NCBI GenBank assembly: GCA_900550955.1
Contig: URUF01000005.1
Coordinates: forward strand, 1 to 64,000
Reading direction: 5' to 3'
From: an uncultured Eubacteriales bacterium
Lineage (GTDB): Bacteria; Bacillota; Clostridia; Christensenellales; Aristaeellaceae
DNA: 64,000 nucleotides
Positions 23,202 to 31,290 of the stretch are shown one piece after another. The notes under the pieces are model-generated. The model was not told the DNA's origin. It did no database searches and worked only from the letters and a program-made list of their open reading frames with translations. The translations under genes and the position numbers were made by a program. The stretch's first letter is position 1. Every line of letters begins with the position of its first letter.

Positions 23202-25727
23202 ATGAGCATTACGTTGACGCGAAAAAGGAAGGCGGCATGCCTGGCGGAGGCCTTTTTGCTGCCGGTTTCACTGTTTATAGTGATTATGGCGTTATGCGGC
23301 GTTTTTCCTTTTGGGGATCGTTCGCTGCTTTTGTGGGATGCGGAAGGGCAGTACATAAGCTTTTTGGCTGCTTGGCGGCGGGTGCTTTTGGGCCAGGCGG
23401 ACCCTTTTTATACGCTCTCCCGCACGCTGGGAGGCAGCATGGTAGGGCTGGTGTCGTACTATTTGGCGTCGCCTATCAACGTACTGCTGGCGCTATTTCC
23501 TGAAACAGAAATGCCAAATGCCTTCGCATGTATCGTTTTGCTGAAAATAGGGCTGTGCGGCTTAAGCTCTATGGCGTATTTTGGGCTGGGGCGCCAAATG
23601 GGCCCCAAGGCGCGGCTGTTTTCCACAACCTACGTGCTAATGGGCTTTGTGGCCTGCTATTTTTGGGATATTATGTGGCTGGACGGCATTGTACTCCTGC
23701 CTTTGATTGCTTGGGGAATTGAGGATATTGTGAGCCGGAAACAATCGTTTCGCTATCTTATCTCCCTGGCTATGGCGCTATGGAGCAATTACTATATTGG
23801 CTACATGCTTTGCTTGTTTTCGGCGCTATATTTTGTATATGTATGTGCGCTGGAAAAGGGCAGGGTTCGCTTTTGGGCTGCCGCCATGCGTTTTGCAGGC
23901 GCTTCTTTGCTGGCGGGAGGCCTGGCGGCGGTTATGCTGGTTCCGGCATTTTATGCCCTTCGGCAGGGCTATTCCGTGTTCAGTTTGCAAGAGCTTTCAA
24001 TGGCTCGCCGCTTTCCCATGATTGAGCTGGCTACAAAGCTCTTTACAGGCGCGGTGGATTATGGCCAGGTGCGCACGAGTGGGCTTCCCGCAATGTATGT
24101 GGGCATCCCCGTGCTGGCGCTGGCGTTCAGCTTTTTTTTGAACAGCGCCATTCCATTGAAGAAACGTGTTTGCGCGGCCGGGTTTGTGCTTATATTTCTG
24201 ATCAGCTTTCAAAATGATGCGCTCTATTCGTTATGGCATGGGTTTGAATCCCCCAACGGCATGCCCGCGCGCTTTTCGTTTATATTTTCTTTTCTGCTGT
24301 GTGGATTAGCTGCTTTTGCATTTCAGAAAATCCATGAGATGGAACGGCACGTCTTTGCAAGAAGAATGGTTGCTTTGGCCGGCGCTTTTTTTGTAGGATG
24401 CTGTATTCTTTTTCAGAGCTTGCCAACGTACTTAGCTTCTGAAACCGTTTGCTTTGATGTGGCGTGCTTTCTGTTATCCTGCGTTCTTATTGTTGCGCTG
24501 CGCGCCGCCGGACGCCGCCGCCGGGCTTTTGCGTTTGCGGGATTATGCGCCTTGCAGGCGGCGTGCCTTGTTGCGAACGGCTATTTTTCCATCCATAGAC
24601 TGGAAGAAGTGGATGGCTTCCGAATGAGCGCCTACTGTCAGGAGCTTGCGGAAAAGCAGCCGTTGTTTGAACGCCTTACGCAGGCAGACGGCGTTTACAG
24701 AATCGAAACCAATGACGCGCGCAATGAAAACGATGCGCTCCAATATGGGTATGCAGGCCTTAGCCATTATAGCTCGGATGTGCAGGAAAATTTGGCGGGT
24801 TTTTTCTCAAAAATGGGGCAGCGCCAGCTGTATATGCGGTTTGATAACGCGAATGGCCTGACCCCTGTGGCGGAGAGCCTGTTGGGCGTGCGTTTCTTGC
24901 TGTGGCGGGAGGGGGCCTCCCTTGCGCAAACGCCATATGCGGGGTACTGGCCGCTGTGGCGGGAAGGGGAGATTGTAGCCTATGAAAACCCCTATGCCTT
25001 GCCCATAGCGGTAATGGTGCCGGAAAAGCAAACGCAGGATCCCCTTGCCAGCGAGAATCCCTTTATCAACCAGAATGCGCTGCTGTCCGATTGGCTTGGA
25101 TACGAGGTTAAGGCTTTGGAATTGGCGGAAATAAAAGAGCAGGCGCGTCAAGGGGATATGCTCCATGTTCGCTTTTCCACTACGGATGACGCGGCGTTTT
25201 ACTTTCATTCCTCCGGCACGTGGTTTTCCTTAAATGGCTCCGGCATGGAAAACCATGAACGGTTTGCTGGCTGCGTGATGCTTCCGCAGGCGGAGGCCGA
25301 AGTGGAGATGGATATTTTTGTGGGAGATACCCAGGAAACATTCTTCCATCTCGCCGTTGTAAACGACGAGGTTTTTGAACAGGCGATGCACACGCTGGCA
25401 AAGCATGCCTGCGAGGTTCGCAGCGAGGCGGATTCTGTTTTCCATCTCAACGCCACGGCGGATGCGGAGCATTCGCAGCTTTTGCTAACGCTTCCATACG
25501 ACGCGGGCTGGAAGGTATGGGTGGACGGAGAAGCGCAGGATACGACGATGCGCTATCATACATTGCTGGCGGTAAATCTGCCTGAGGGCAGCCATGAAAT
25601 AACCCTGCGATTTGTTCCTTATGGCCTTCAAATGGGCGGAATGATCAGCCTGCTAGCCTTCGTACTTGGAATGGGATGGTGGCTTGTACTGAACAGGAAG
25701 GAACGCGCGAGGGTTAAAAAGGGATAA
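23202..25727 (+). CDS. yfhO: YfhO-family membrane protein
   Basis: Large polytopic protein (about 841 residues) with a GT-C-like glycosyltransferase layout: about twelve N-terminal membrane helices (residues about 15-480), an extracytoplasmic domain of about 330 residues, and a last helix before a basic tail. DAEGQYISF near residue 45 holds the acidic residue expected in the first loop. In Bacillus and Listeria, YfhO relatives help glycosylate teichoic acids using lipid-linked sugars; substrate here is unknown. The start is uncertain: GAGAGGA lies very close to ATG 23202. Followed at 62 bases by lgt. Confidence 0.88.
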   Translation: MSITLTRKRKAACLAEAFLLPVSLFIVIMALCGVFPFGDRSLLLWDAEGQYISFLAAWRRVLLGQADPFYTLSRTLGGSMVGLVSYYLASPINVLLALFPETEMPNAFACIVLLKIGLCGLSSMAYFGLGRQMGPKARLFSTTYVLMGFVACYFWDIMWLDGIVLLPLIAWGIEDIVSRKQSFRYLISLAMALWSNYYIGYMLCLFSALYFVYVCALEKGRVRFWAAAMRFAGASLLAGGLAAVMLVPAFYALRQGYSVFSLQELSMARRFPMIELATKLFTGAVDYGQVRTSGLPAMYVGIPVLALAFSFFLNSAIPLKKRVCAAGFVLIFLISFQNDALYSLWHGFESPNGMPARFSFIFSFLLCGLAAFAFQKIHEMERHVFARRMVALAGAFFVGCCILFQSLPTYLASETVCFDVACFLLSCVLIVALRAAGRRRRAFAFAGLCALQAACLVANGYFSIHRLEEVDGFRMSAYCQELAEKQPLFERLTQADGVYRIETNDARNENDALQYGYAGLSHYSSDVQENLAGFFSKMGQRQLYMRFDNANGLTPVAESLLGVRFLLWREGASLAQTPYAGYWPLWREGEIVAYENPYALPIAVMVPEKQTQDPLASENPFINQNALLSDWLGYEVKALELAEIKEQARQGDMLHVRFSTTDDAAFYFHSSGTWFSLNGSGMENHERFAGCVMLPQAEAEVEMDIFVGDTQETFFHLAVVNDEVFEQAMHTLAKHACEVRSEADSVFHLNATADAEHSQLLLTLPYDAGWKVWVDGEAQDTTMRYHTLLAVNLPEGSHEITLRFVPYGLQMGGMISLLAFVLGMGWWLVLNRKERARVKKG

Positions 25728-25789
25728 ATGGGTTTAAAATAAGGGAGAAAGCTTGCTTTTGAAACGGCTTTTGGGAGGCAGGAAATAGA

Positions 25790-26866
25790 TTGGCAATTCC
25801 ATACAGCCGCACCATTATCGGCGGCGTGCCTTGGTACAGCGTGCTGATTGTAGCGGGAATTCTTTTAGCCATTTGCCTTGCGGAGCGTGAGGAAAAAAGG
25901 CTAGGTCTGCCCAGGGATACGGCGATTGACCTGGCGCTTGTTGTAGTGCCGTGCGGAATCATTGGGGCTAGGCTGTATTATGTGGTCATGAGCTGGGAGC
26001 TCTTTCGCCGCAACCCCATTTCCATCCTGTATATTTGGCAGGGGGGCATCGCCATTTATGGCGGGGTGCTTGGCGGAGCGCTTGGGGCGTGGGCATATGC
26101 CAGGCGCAAGAAGCTTTCGTTTCTCCGGCTTGCGGATATCGTAGCGCCGGGGCTGCTGCTGGCGCAAGCCATTGGCCGGTGGGGCAACTATTTTAATATG
26201 GAGGCGTATGGGCCCCAGATCGGCAACCCGCAGTTTCAGTTTTTTCCCATTGGCGTGCTGATTCCCTCCAACGGCGGATACGTATGGCACATGGCTACCT
26301 TCTTTTACGAATCGCTATGGAACCTGGCTGGCTTTTTGGCGCTGTGGCTTATCCGAAAGCGCCAGCGCAGGGCGGGCGGCTTGTTTTGCTGGTATTTGCT
26401 TATCTATGGCAGCGGGCGATTTATCATTGAGCAGCTGCGCGAGGATAGCCTGTATCTGGGAGGCCTGCGCGTATCGCAGTACCTAAGCCTGGCGCTGTGC
26501 GCGCTGGCGGCGGGCGCGCTCCTGCGGTGGGCGAGCCGGGGCGATAAGCGCTGGTTCGCCATTGCGGTTGGCTGCCTGATTGCCTGGCTGGCACGCTGGG
26601 CCTGCCTGGAAAGGTACGGCTTGTACGCCCTGTTATGGGCCGCGCCGCTGGCAGCCGCGCTGTGGCTGACGCGGCGCGGAGGCGCGCCGGTATGGCTGCT
26701 GGGCTTTGCAGCCGCGCTGGATGGCCTGGGGCTGCTGGCCGCCTGGCTGGGAGGGCCGCTTTCCGCGGGCTTTGCCGCGCACCTGCACACGCTGCTGTGC
26801 AGCTTGAGCCTGCCGGTATATGTAGCCGCGCTGTGCCAAAACGATAGGGAAATGCCGCACGAATGA
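25790..26866 (+). CDS. lgt: prolipoprotein diacylglyceryl transferase with C-terminal extension
   Basis: Adds diacylglycerol to the lipobox cysteine of pre-lipoproteins at the membrane. The signature GRWGNYFNMEAYG is near residue 128, with GGIAIYGGVLGG near residue 85 and a late YGSGRFIIEQLREDSLYL. At 358 residues it is about 80-100 longer than usual; the extra part (residues about 255-350) is several more hydrophobic helices. Start is TTG 25790; GGGAGG lies 11 bases upstream. Same strand as yfhO. Confidence 0.93.
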   Translation: MAIPYSRTIIGGVPWYSVLIVAGILLAICLAEREEKRLGLPRDTAIDLALVVVPCGIIGARLYYVVMSWELFRRNPISILYIWQGGIAIYGGVLGGALGAWAYARRKKLSFLRLADIVAPGLLLAQAIGRWGNYFNMEAYGPQIGNPQFQFFPIGVLIPSNGGYVWHMATFFYESLWNLAGFLALWLIRKRQRRAGGLFCWYLLIYGSGRFIIEQLREDSLYLGGLRVSQYLSLALCALAAGALLRWASRGDKRWFAIAVGCLIAWLARWACLERYGLYALLWAAPLAAALWLTRRGGAPVWLLGFAAALDGLGLLAAWLGGPLSAGFAAHLHTLLCSLSLPVYVAALCQNDREMPHE

Positions 26867-26882
26867 TGGGAGGAGCCAGCGT

Positions 26883-28028
26883 ATGCCGGTAGGAACCTTC
26901 AAAAACACGCTATATGGGCTTGCCCTGCCGGTGCTGGGCAAGCGCTGCCTGTGGAGCAAGGCCAGCGGAGGCGCGTCCGCTGAAAAGGTTGGCCGGGCGC
27001 TTCTGAAAAGGCGCGCCGTTGGGGCGTGTATCCAGCGCTTTGAAAACGGCCGTTTGACGGAATGCATTACCGCGGGCTATGCGGCGCTGGAGCCCGAAAA
27101 GCGCCCTGTAACGCCGGATACGGTATTCCGCACGGCTTCCATAGCCAAAATGGCGAGCGCGCTGTTGGTGTTCCGGCTGCAAACGCTTGGCAGGCTGCAT
27201 GTGAAGGAGGATATTTCCGAGCTGGCGGGGTATGCGATACGCAACCCCTATTATCCGCACGCGCCCATTACGCTGGGCATGCTATTGTCCCATACCTCCA
27301 GCATCGTGGATTCGCCGGCCTATTTTGCGGCCTTTGAGAAGAAAACGCCGCTTGAAGATTTGCTGCGGGATGGCGAAGCGTTTCGCAAAACGCTTCCTGG
27401 CGCTGGCTTCTGTTACAGCAATTTAGCGGCGGGCATGGTGGCCTGCCTGCTGGAGAGGCGCTTTGGCGTGAGCTTTGAAACGCTTGCGCAGCGGGAGCTG
27501 TTTGCGCCGCTTGGCGTGCGGGCGACGTTTGACCTTTCAACGCTGAACGCTCGGGAAACGGCGGACGCCTATCGCGTGCTGCCTATGGGCCGCGCCTTTG
27601 ACGCTTCCGCGCGCATCCGCGGGGCCGCGCCCCTGTGCGAGCCAGACCCGCAGCGCCACTATCTGCTGGCTTCAGGCGGGCTGTTCCTATCCGCGCCAGA
27701 GCTGGCGCGCCTGGCGGCGGCAGCCGCTGCGGGCGCGGACGGCTTTTTGGATGCGCAAAGCCTGGCGCAAATGCGCGCGCCAATCGCCGGCTGGCCGGAT
27801 CAGGCCGTGCGCATGCGGCATGGCATGGGGCTTTTGTGCTTGGAGGACAGCCGCATATGCGGCCGCGCCCTTTGGGGCCATCAGGGCTTTGCCTACGGCG
27901 CGGTAAACGGCGTATTTTTTGACGAACGGGGCTGCGGCTTTGCCTTGCTCAACAGCGGCTGCAGCGAGCAGCGCATTGGGCATTTGGCCCTGATAAACCG
28001 TGATTTGATCGCACAGTTGATGAACTAA
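26883..28028 (+). CDS. class C beta-lactamase-like serine hydrolase
   Basis: 381-residue member of the beta-lactamase/PBP4*/esterase family. The nucleophile motif is SIAK (TVFRTASIAKMAS, near residue 86), the second motif is YSN (GAGFCYSNLAAG, near residue 178), and GHQGFAYG near residue 335 replaces the KTG triad, as in many family members. There is no clear signal peptide, so it is probably cytoplasmic or poorly exported. Real function (esterase, D-aminopeptidase or other) is open. GGGAGGAG precedes ATG. 16 bases after lgt, same strand. Confidence 0.88.
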   Translation: MPVGTFKNTLYGLALPVLGKRCLWSKASGGASAEKVGRALLKRRAVGACIQRFENGRLTECITAGYAALEPEKRPVTPDTVFRTASIAKMASALLVFRLQTLGRLHVKEDISELAGYAIRNPYYPHAPITLGMLLSHTSSIVDSPAYFAAFEKKTPLEDLLRDGEAFRKTLPGAGFCYSNLAAGMVACLLERRFGVSFETLAQRELFAPLGVRATFDLSTLNARETADAYRVLPMGRAFDASARIRGAAPLCEPDPQRHYLLASGGLFLSAPELARLAAAAAAGADGFLDAQSLAQMRAPIAGWPDQAVRMRHGMGLLCLEDSRICGRALWGHQGFAYGAVNGVFFDERGCGFALLNSGCSEQRIGHLALINRDLIAQLMN

Positions 28029-28044
28029 CGGGGTGCATGAACCG

Positions 28045-28677
28045 ATGAAGGATACGGTACGCGAAATTACGGAGGATAGGCGCGGCGCGCTTGTGACCTT
28101 TGAAGGCGGCGAGGCATTGTGGTTTGGCCGGGCCGCCTGGCGCGAGCACGCGTCCATTGCCGTTGGCGATGAGGAGGATGTGGAGGCGCTTAAAGCCTGG
28201 CTGCTGCCCCGGCAATATCCCGAGGCGCTTAACTATGCCGTGAGCCTGCTGGCCGCGCGGGCGCGCGCCAGCGGCGAAATCCGCCAGAAGCTGCGCCTGC
28301 GCCGCTATATGGACGATACGATTGAAATGGTGGAATACAAGCTGGAAAAGGAGAAGCTGCTGGACGACAGGGCCTTTGCGCGCGAATGGGCCGCCTCCTG
28401 CGCCAGGCGGCAGATGGGCAAAAGCCGCATTTTGCAGGAGCTGCGGCGCAAGGGGATTTCCCGGGAGCTGTGCGAGCAGGCGCTTGAAGAGCTGGACGGC
28501 GATGAGGGCGGCGCGGCGGCGGCCGCGCTGGCGGCAAAGCTTTTGCGCCGCTATGGCAAAGAGCCGGACCGGCGCAAGGCCATGGGCAAGCTGCTGGCCG
28601 CCATGGCGCGCAGGGGATATAGCTATGAGGAGGCGCGCCAGGCCGTGGAAGCCGCGCTGGCCGAGCTGGATGAATGA
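28045..28677 (+). CDS. recX: recombination regulator RecX
   Basis: RecX proteins bind RecA filaments and modulate recombination. The 210-residue product has tandem three-helix repeats: LNYAVSLLAARARASGEIRQKL near residue 60, VEYKLEKEKLLDDRAFAREW near residue 98, and SRILQELRRKGISRELCEQA near residue 128. ATG 28045 is favoured because GGGGTG lies about 9 bases upstream. recA itself is not in the window. Confidence 0.9.
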   Translation: MKDTVREITEDRRGALVTFEGGEALWFGRAAWREHASIAVGDEEDVEALKAWLLPRQYPEALNYAVSLLAARARASGEIRQKLRLRRYMDDTIEMVEYKLEKEKLLDDRAFAREWAASCARRQMGKSRILQELRRKGISRELCEQALEELDGDEGGAAAAALAAKLLRRYGKEPDRRKAMGKLLAAMARRGYSYEEARQAVEAALAELDE

Positions 28678-28724
28678 TAAAAAAGCAGGCCGTTAACGGC
28701 CTGCAATACAAAAGGAGCTGCGCT

Positions 28725-29318
28725 ATGAACATTCGAATCGTAACGCCCGCCGACGCGGAGCGCCTGCTAAGCATTTATGCGCCTTACGTAACCCAAACGG
28801 CGATTACCTTTGAATATGACGTGCCTTCCGTAAACGAGTTTGCGCAGCGAATCGCAAGCACGCTGCGCAAATACCCCTATCTGGCGGCGGAGCAGGATGG
28901 GAAACTCCTTGGCTATGCCTATGCGGGCTGCTTCCATGCGCGCGCGGCTTATGATTGGGCTGTTGAAACCTCCATTTATGTGGATTGGGAGGCGAAGGGG
29001 AAGGGCGTTGGCGGAAGGCTGCACCGGGCGCTGGAGAACGTGTTGAGGAAGCAGGGAATCCTGAATATGAACGCGTGCATCGCATATCCTGAAACGGAGG
29101 ACGCTTATTTGACCAAAAACAGCGTGGAATTCCATGCGCACATGGGCTATCGCTGGGTGGGGCGGTTCCGGCAGTGCGGGTACAAGTTTGGCCGCTGGTA
29201 CGATATGGTTTGGATGGAAAAGCATATTGGAGAGCATTGCGGGAACCAGCCGCCGCCCAGGCCCTTTGCCGGGATATGCGATGAGCTGGGAAAAGCAATC
29301 GCGTTGGATGAAGAATGA
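28725..29318 (+). CDS. phosphinothricin-acetyltransferase-like GNAT protein
   Basis: 197 residues with the Pat/Bar-type GNAT pattern: MNIRIVTPADAERLLSIYAPYV, TAITFEYDVPS, then VETSIYVDWEAKGKGVGGRL with the acetyl-CoA loop near residue 96, and HAHMGYRWVGRFRQCGYKFGRWYDMVWME near the end. Homologues acetylate small amino-acid-like amines; substrate unknown. AAAGGAG precedes ATG 28725. A perfect 20-base palindrome (28685-28704) lies between recX and its ribosome site. Confidence 0.9.
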   Translation: MNIRIVTPADAERLLSIYAPYVTQTAITFEYDVPSVNEFAQRIASTLRKYPYLAAEQDGKLLGYAYAGCFHARAAYDWAVETSIYVDWEAKGKGVGGRLHRALENVLRKQGILNMNACIAYPETEDAYLTKNSVEFHAHMGYRWVGRFRQCGYKFGRWYDMVWMEKHIGEHCGNQPPPRPFAGICDELGKAIALDEE

Positions 29319-29366
29319 GGCAATGGGGAAAACCCAGGCGCAGTTAGGAATTGTTTGAACGAAAAA

Positions 29367-29392
29367 GCGGACGGCCGCAAAAGGCCATCCGC
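29367..29392. terminator. weak hairpin between GNAT gene and dtxR-family gene
   Basis: GCGGA-c-GGCC, six-base loop, GGCC-a-TCCGC. An A-run lies on the left, so it fits a terminator for the minus-strand regulator better than for the plus-strand gene. Confidence 0.45.
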
Positions 29393-29425
29393 AAAGAAGC
29401 CCAAAGGCTGCCGCCTATCCGGCGG

Positions 29426-29794
29426 TCAGGAATATTTTTCTACGTGGCGGCGAATGGCGGCGAAGGTTTCGTCGCTCAGGTCGTGCTCAATTTTGCAGGC
29501 GTCGGCTAGCGCTACCTCCTCGCTGACGCCAAGGCGGATCAAAAAGCTGGAAAGCAGGTTGTGGCGTTCAAGGATTGGCTTGGCAATGGCTTCGCCGCGC
29601 TCGGTAAGGGTGATGCGGTTATCGTCGCCCATCAAAATATAGCCGTTTTCACGCAGGCGTTTCATGGCAAAGCTTACGGAGGGCTTGGTAACGTTGAGCC
29701 GCGCGGCAATATCCACCGAACGGGCGGAGCCGTTCTCCTGGCAAAGCATCAAAATAGCCTCGAGATAATCCTCGGCGGATTCATGGATATTCAT
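29426..29794 (-). CDS. mntR: DtxR/MntR-family metal-dependent repressor
   Basis: 122 residues: a winged helix-turn-helix (ARSVDIAARLNVTKPSVSFAMKRL, residues about 24-48), the wing GDDNRITLTERG, and a dimerisation/metal domain. No C-terminal SH3 domain, as in MntR. Metal-site positions are mixed: AEDYLE keeps the Asp and Glu of MntR, RHNLL keeps the His, but DACKIEH has Cys where MntR has Glu and DtxR has Cys. Start ATG 29794 follows AAAAGGAGG. Divergent from mntP, so manganese control is the simplest guess; iron is possible. Confidence 0.88.
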   Translation of the reverse strand: MNIHESAEDYLEAILMLCQENGSARSVDIAARLNVTKPSVSFAMKRLRENGYILMGDDNRITLTERGEAIAKPILERHNLLSSFLIRLGVSEEVALADACKIEHDLSDETFAAIRRHVEKYS

Positions 29795-29814
29795 AAAAAG
29801 ACCTCCTTTTCGTA

Positions 29815-29843
29815 ATCGTAGCATATTTTGGGAAGAAAAACAA
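29815..29843 (-). promoter_or_regulatory. mntR-like gene promoter
   Basis: Minus strand TTGTTT (29838-29843), 17-base spacer, TACGAT (29815-29820). Confidence 0.55.
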
Positions 29844-29878
29844 CCATCCGTTCAAAGGCAAGTCGCGCCGCCGTCATG

Positions 29879-29907
29879 TTGACAGCAAACGGGCGATAGG
29901 ATAGAAT
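29879..29907 (+). promoter_or_regulatory. mntP promoter
   Basis: TTGACA (29879-29884), 17-base spacer, TAGAAT (29902-29907). The leader is only about 40 bases, too short for a yybP-ykoY manganese riboswitch, so control is more likely by the divergent repressor. Confidence 0.75.
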
Positions 29908-29953
29908 AAGATTCCATGTAAATGGGGCGAAACAAGCGGAGGTGCGTAGCGGC

Positions 29954-30517
29954 ATGGAACTGGTACTCATTGCCATTGGCCTTTCGATGGACGCTTTTGC
30001 GGTGGCGCTGTGTAAAGGATTGGGCATGAGGCGCATCAATTATGGACATGCATTGGTTATTGCGCTGTTCTTTGGTGTTTTTCAGGGGATTATGCCGCTG
30101 ATCGGCTGGTTTTTGGGCACGCAATTTGCCATGTACGTTATGCCGGTAGACCATTGGGTTGCCTTTGTGCTGCTTGCCTATATCGGCGGCAAAATGATTT
30201 GGGACGCGCTGCATGAAACCGATGAAGGCGCGGCCTGCGAAATGGATCAGCGCCTGGATATCAGGGAATTGTTCATCATGGCGGTGGCCACCAGCATCGA
30301 CGCGCTGGCTGTGGGCATTACCTTTGCCTTTTTGCAGATGGATATCCTCCCGGCAGTGCTTTTGATCGCCAGTATTACATTCGGGCTTTCCCTGCTTGGC
30401 GTGATCATTGGCAACCGCTTTGGCAACCGCTTTCAAAAAAAGGCGGAAATCACAGGCGGAGCGGTGCTGGTGCTCATCGGCGTCAAAATCCTGCTGGAGC
30501 ATTTGGGCGTGCTATGA
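29954..30517 (+). CDS. mntP: manganese efflux pump MntP
   Basis: 187-residue six-helix transporter that exports Mn2+. It has the paired repeats of the family, each with a conserved acidic motif: GLSMDAFAVALCKGL at residue 9 and ATSIDALAVGITFAFL near residue 115. GGAGG at 29938-29942 supports ATG 29954. The divergent DtxR/MntR-type gene probably controls it. Its 3' end overlaps the next minus-strand gene by 6 bases. Confidence 0.94.
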   Translation: MELVLIAIGLSMDAFAVALCKGLGMRRINYGHALVIALFFGVFQGIMPLIGWFLGTQFAMYVMPVDHWVAFVLLAYIGGKMIWDALHETDEGAACEMDQRLDIRELFIMAVATSIDALAVGITFAFLQMDILPAVLLIASITFGLSLLGVIIGNRFGNRFQKKAEITGGAVLVLIGVKILLEHLGVL

Positions 30518-30724
30518 GGGGTTCTCCTCGTCCCTGACGGGGCTATGGAAGCACGGGGCGAACCAGTCGGTATCCTTGAGAGCCGCAAGCTGCTCGCGGG
30601 AAATAACGGTGTTTGTGCCCAGGCAGGCGTTGCAGCGATAGCCGCATTCGGGGCAAACGCAGGCCATGCGTTCGGTTTCGGATTGAATCATATATGTTTC
30701 GCAATGCGGGCAGCCACAGCGCAC
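30512..30724 (-). CDS. small zinc-ribbon protein
   Basis: 70-residue protein of unknown function with four cysteine pairs or near-pairs (CGCPHC, CVCPEC, CNAC) in its first 35 residues, followed by TNTVISREQLAALKDTDWF. It probably binds one or two zinc ions. GTG start at 30724 with GGGAGGGGG upstream, plus a good promoter, suggests it is a real gene. It overlaps the end of mntP by 6 bases. Confidence 0.7.
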   Translation of the reverse strand: MRCGCPHCETYMIQSETERMACVCPECGYRCNACLGTNTVISREQLAALKDTDWFAPCFHSPVRDEENPS

Positions 30725-30756
30725 AGCAAAACCCCCTCCCGATATGGAATACAGCT

Positions 30757-30785
30757 ATTGTAGCACACCCGGCCAGGAAACGCAA
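30757..30785 (-). promoter_or_regulatory. promoter of the small zinc-ribbon gene
   Basis: Minus strand TTGCGT (30780-30785), 17-base spacer, TACAAT (30757-30762). Confidence 0.65.
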
Positions 30786-30818
30786 AGCAAAGAACAGGCG
30801 CGGAAGGAGAGTATCAAA

Positions 30819-31214
30819 ATGCGAAAGAAACTGGCCCTTCTTGCGCTGGCGGTGTTGGCGCTATGCGCGCTTAGCGGCTGCAAGCAAAACCCCAGCGAGG
30901 AAAAGCTATATGCAAAGCTGATCGGCCGCTTTGAAAACGCCGGGTATGCGTGCGCGCTTTCAAAGCTGGAGGAAAGCGACCCTGGGCGCGACGTGCCAAT
31001 TTATAACGCGAGCGTGTGGCACAGGCTGATGGTGGACGGGGAAGAAATCCTTGTTTACTTTGACGAGAGCAACCGCGCGGATTACCTTTGCGGGCGCGTT
31101 GACGAGGAGAAATATGGGCATGCCGCCCGGTTTGGATTGCGCTTTGTGCTTGTATATCCAGGGGATGACGAGGGCGTGCTCAAGGTGCTCAAAAGCCTGG
31201 AGGACGCCGCGTAA
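30819..31214 (+). CDS. small lipoprotein of unknown function
   Basis: 131 residues with a lipoprotein signal: basic MRKK, hydrophobic LALLALAVLALCA, lipobox LSGC near residue 21. The mature part is about 110 residues, acidic, with no family I recognise. GGAGAG precedes ATG 30819. It would be a substrate of the Lgt at 25790. Followed by a strong terminator. Confidence 0.8.
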   Translation: MRKKLALLALAVLALCALSGCKQNPSEEKLYAKLIGRFENAGYACALSKLEESDPGRDVPIYNASVWHRLMVDGEEILVYFDESNRADYLCGRVDEEKYGHAARFGLRFVLVYPGDDEGVLKVLKSLEDAA

Positions 31215-31238
31215 GGGCAATGACACAGCCAAAAAAGA

Positions 31239-31271
31239 GGGCTTCCCAAACGAGTGGGAAGCCCTTTTTTT
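31239..31271. terminator. terminator after the lipoprotein gene
   Basis: Perfect ten-base stem (GGGCTTCCCA with TGGGAAGCCC), six-base loop, then seven T; an A-run on the left makes it usable for the convergent degV too. Confidence 0.93.
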
Positions 31272-31290
31272 GGCACTTTCTGCGCCTGCG

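Noticed and set aside
28685..28704. Palindrome GCAGGCCGTTAACGGCCTGC as recX terminator
   Set aside because: The plus-strand side has no T-run, and the hairpin lies just before the next ribosome site, so a terminator on the plus strand is not supported.
29844..29953. A yybP-ykoY manganese riboswitch upstream of mntP
   Set aside because: The leader after the promoter is only about 40 bases, and the conserved loop sequences are absent.
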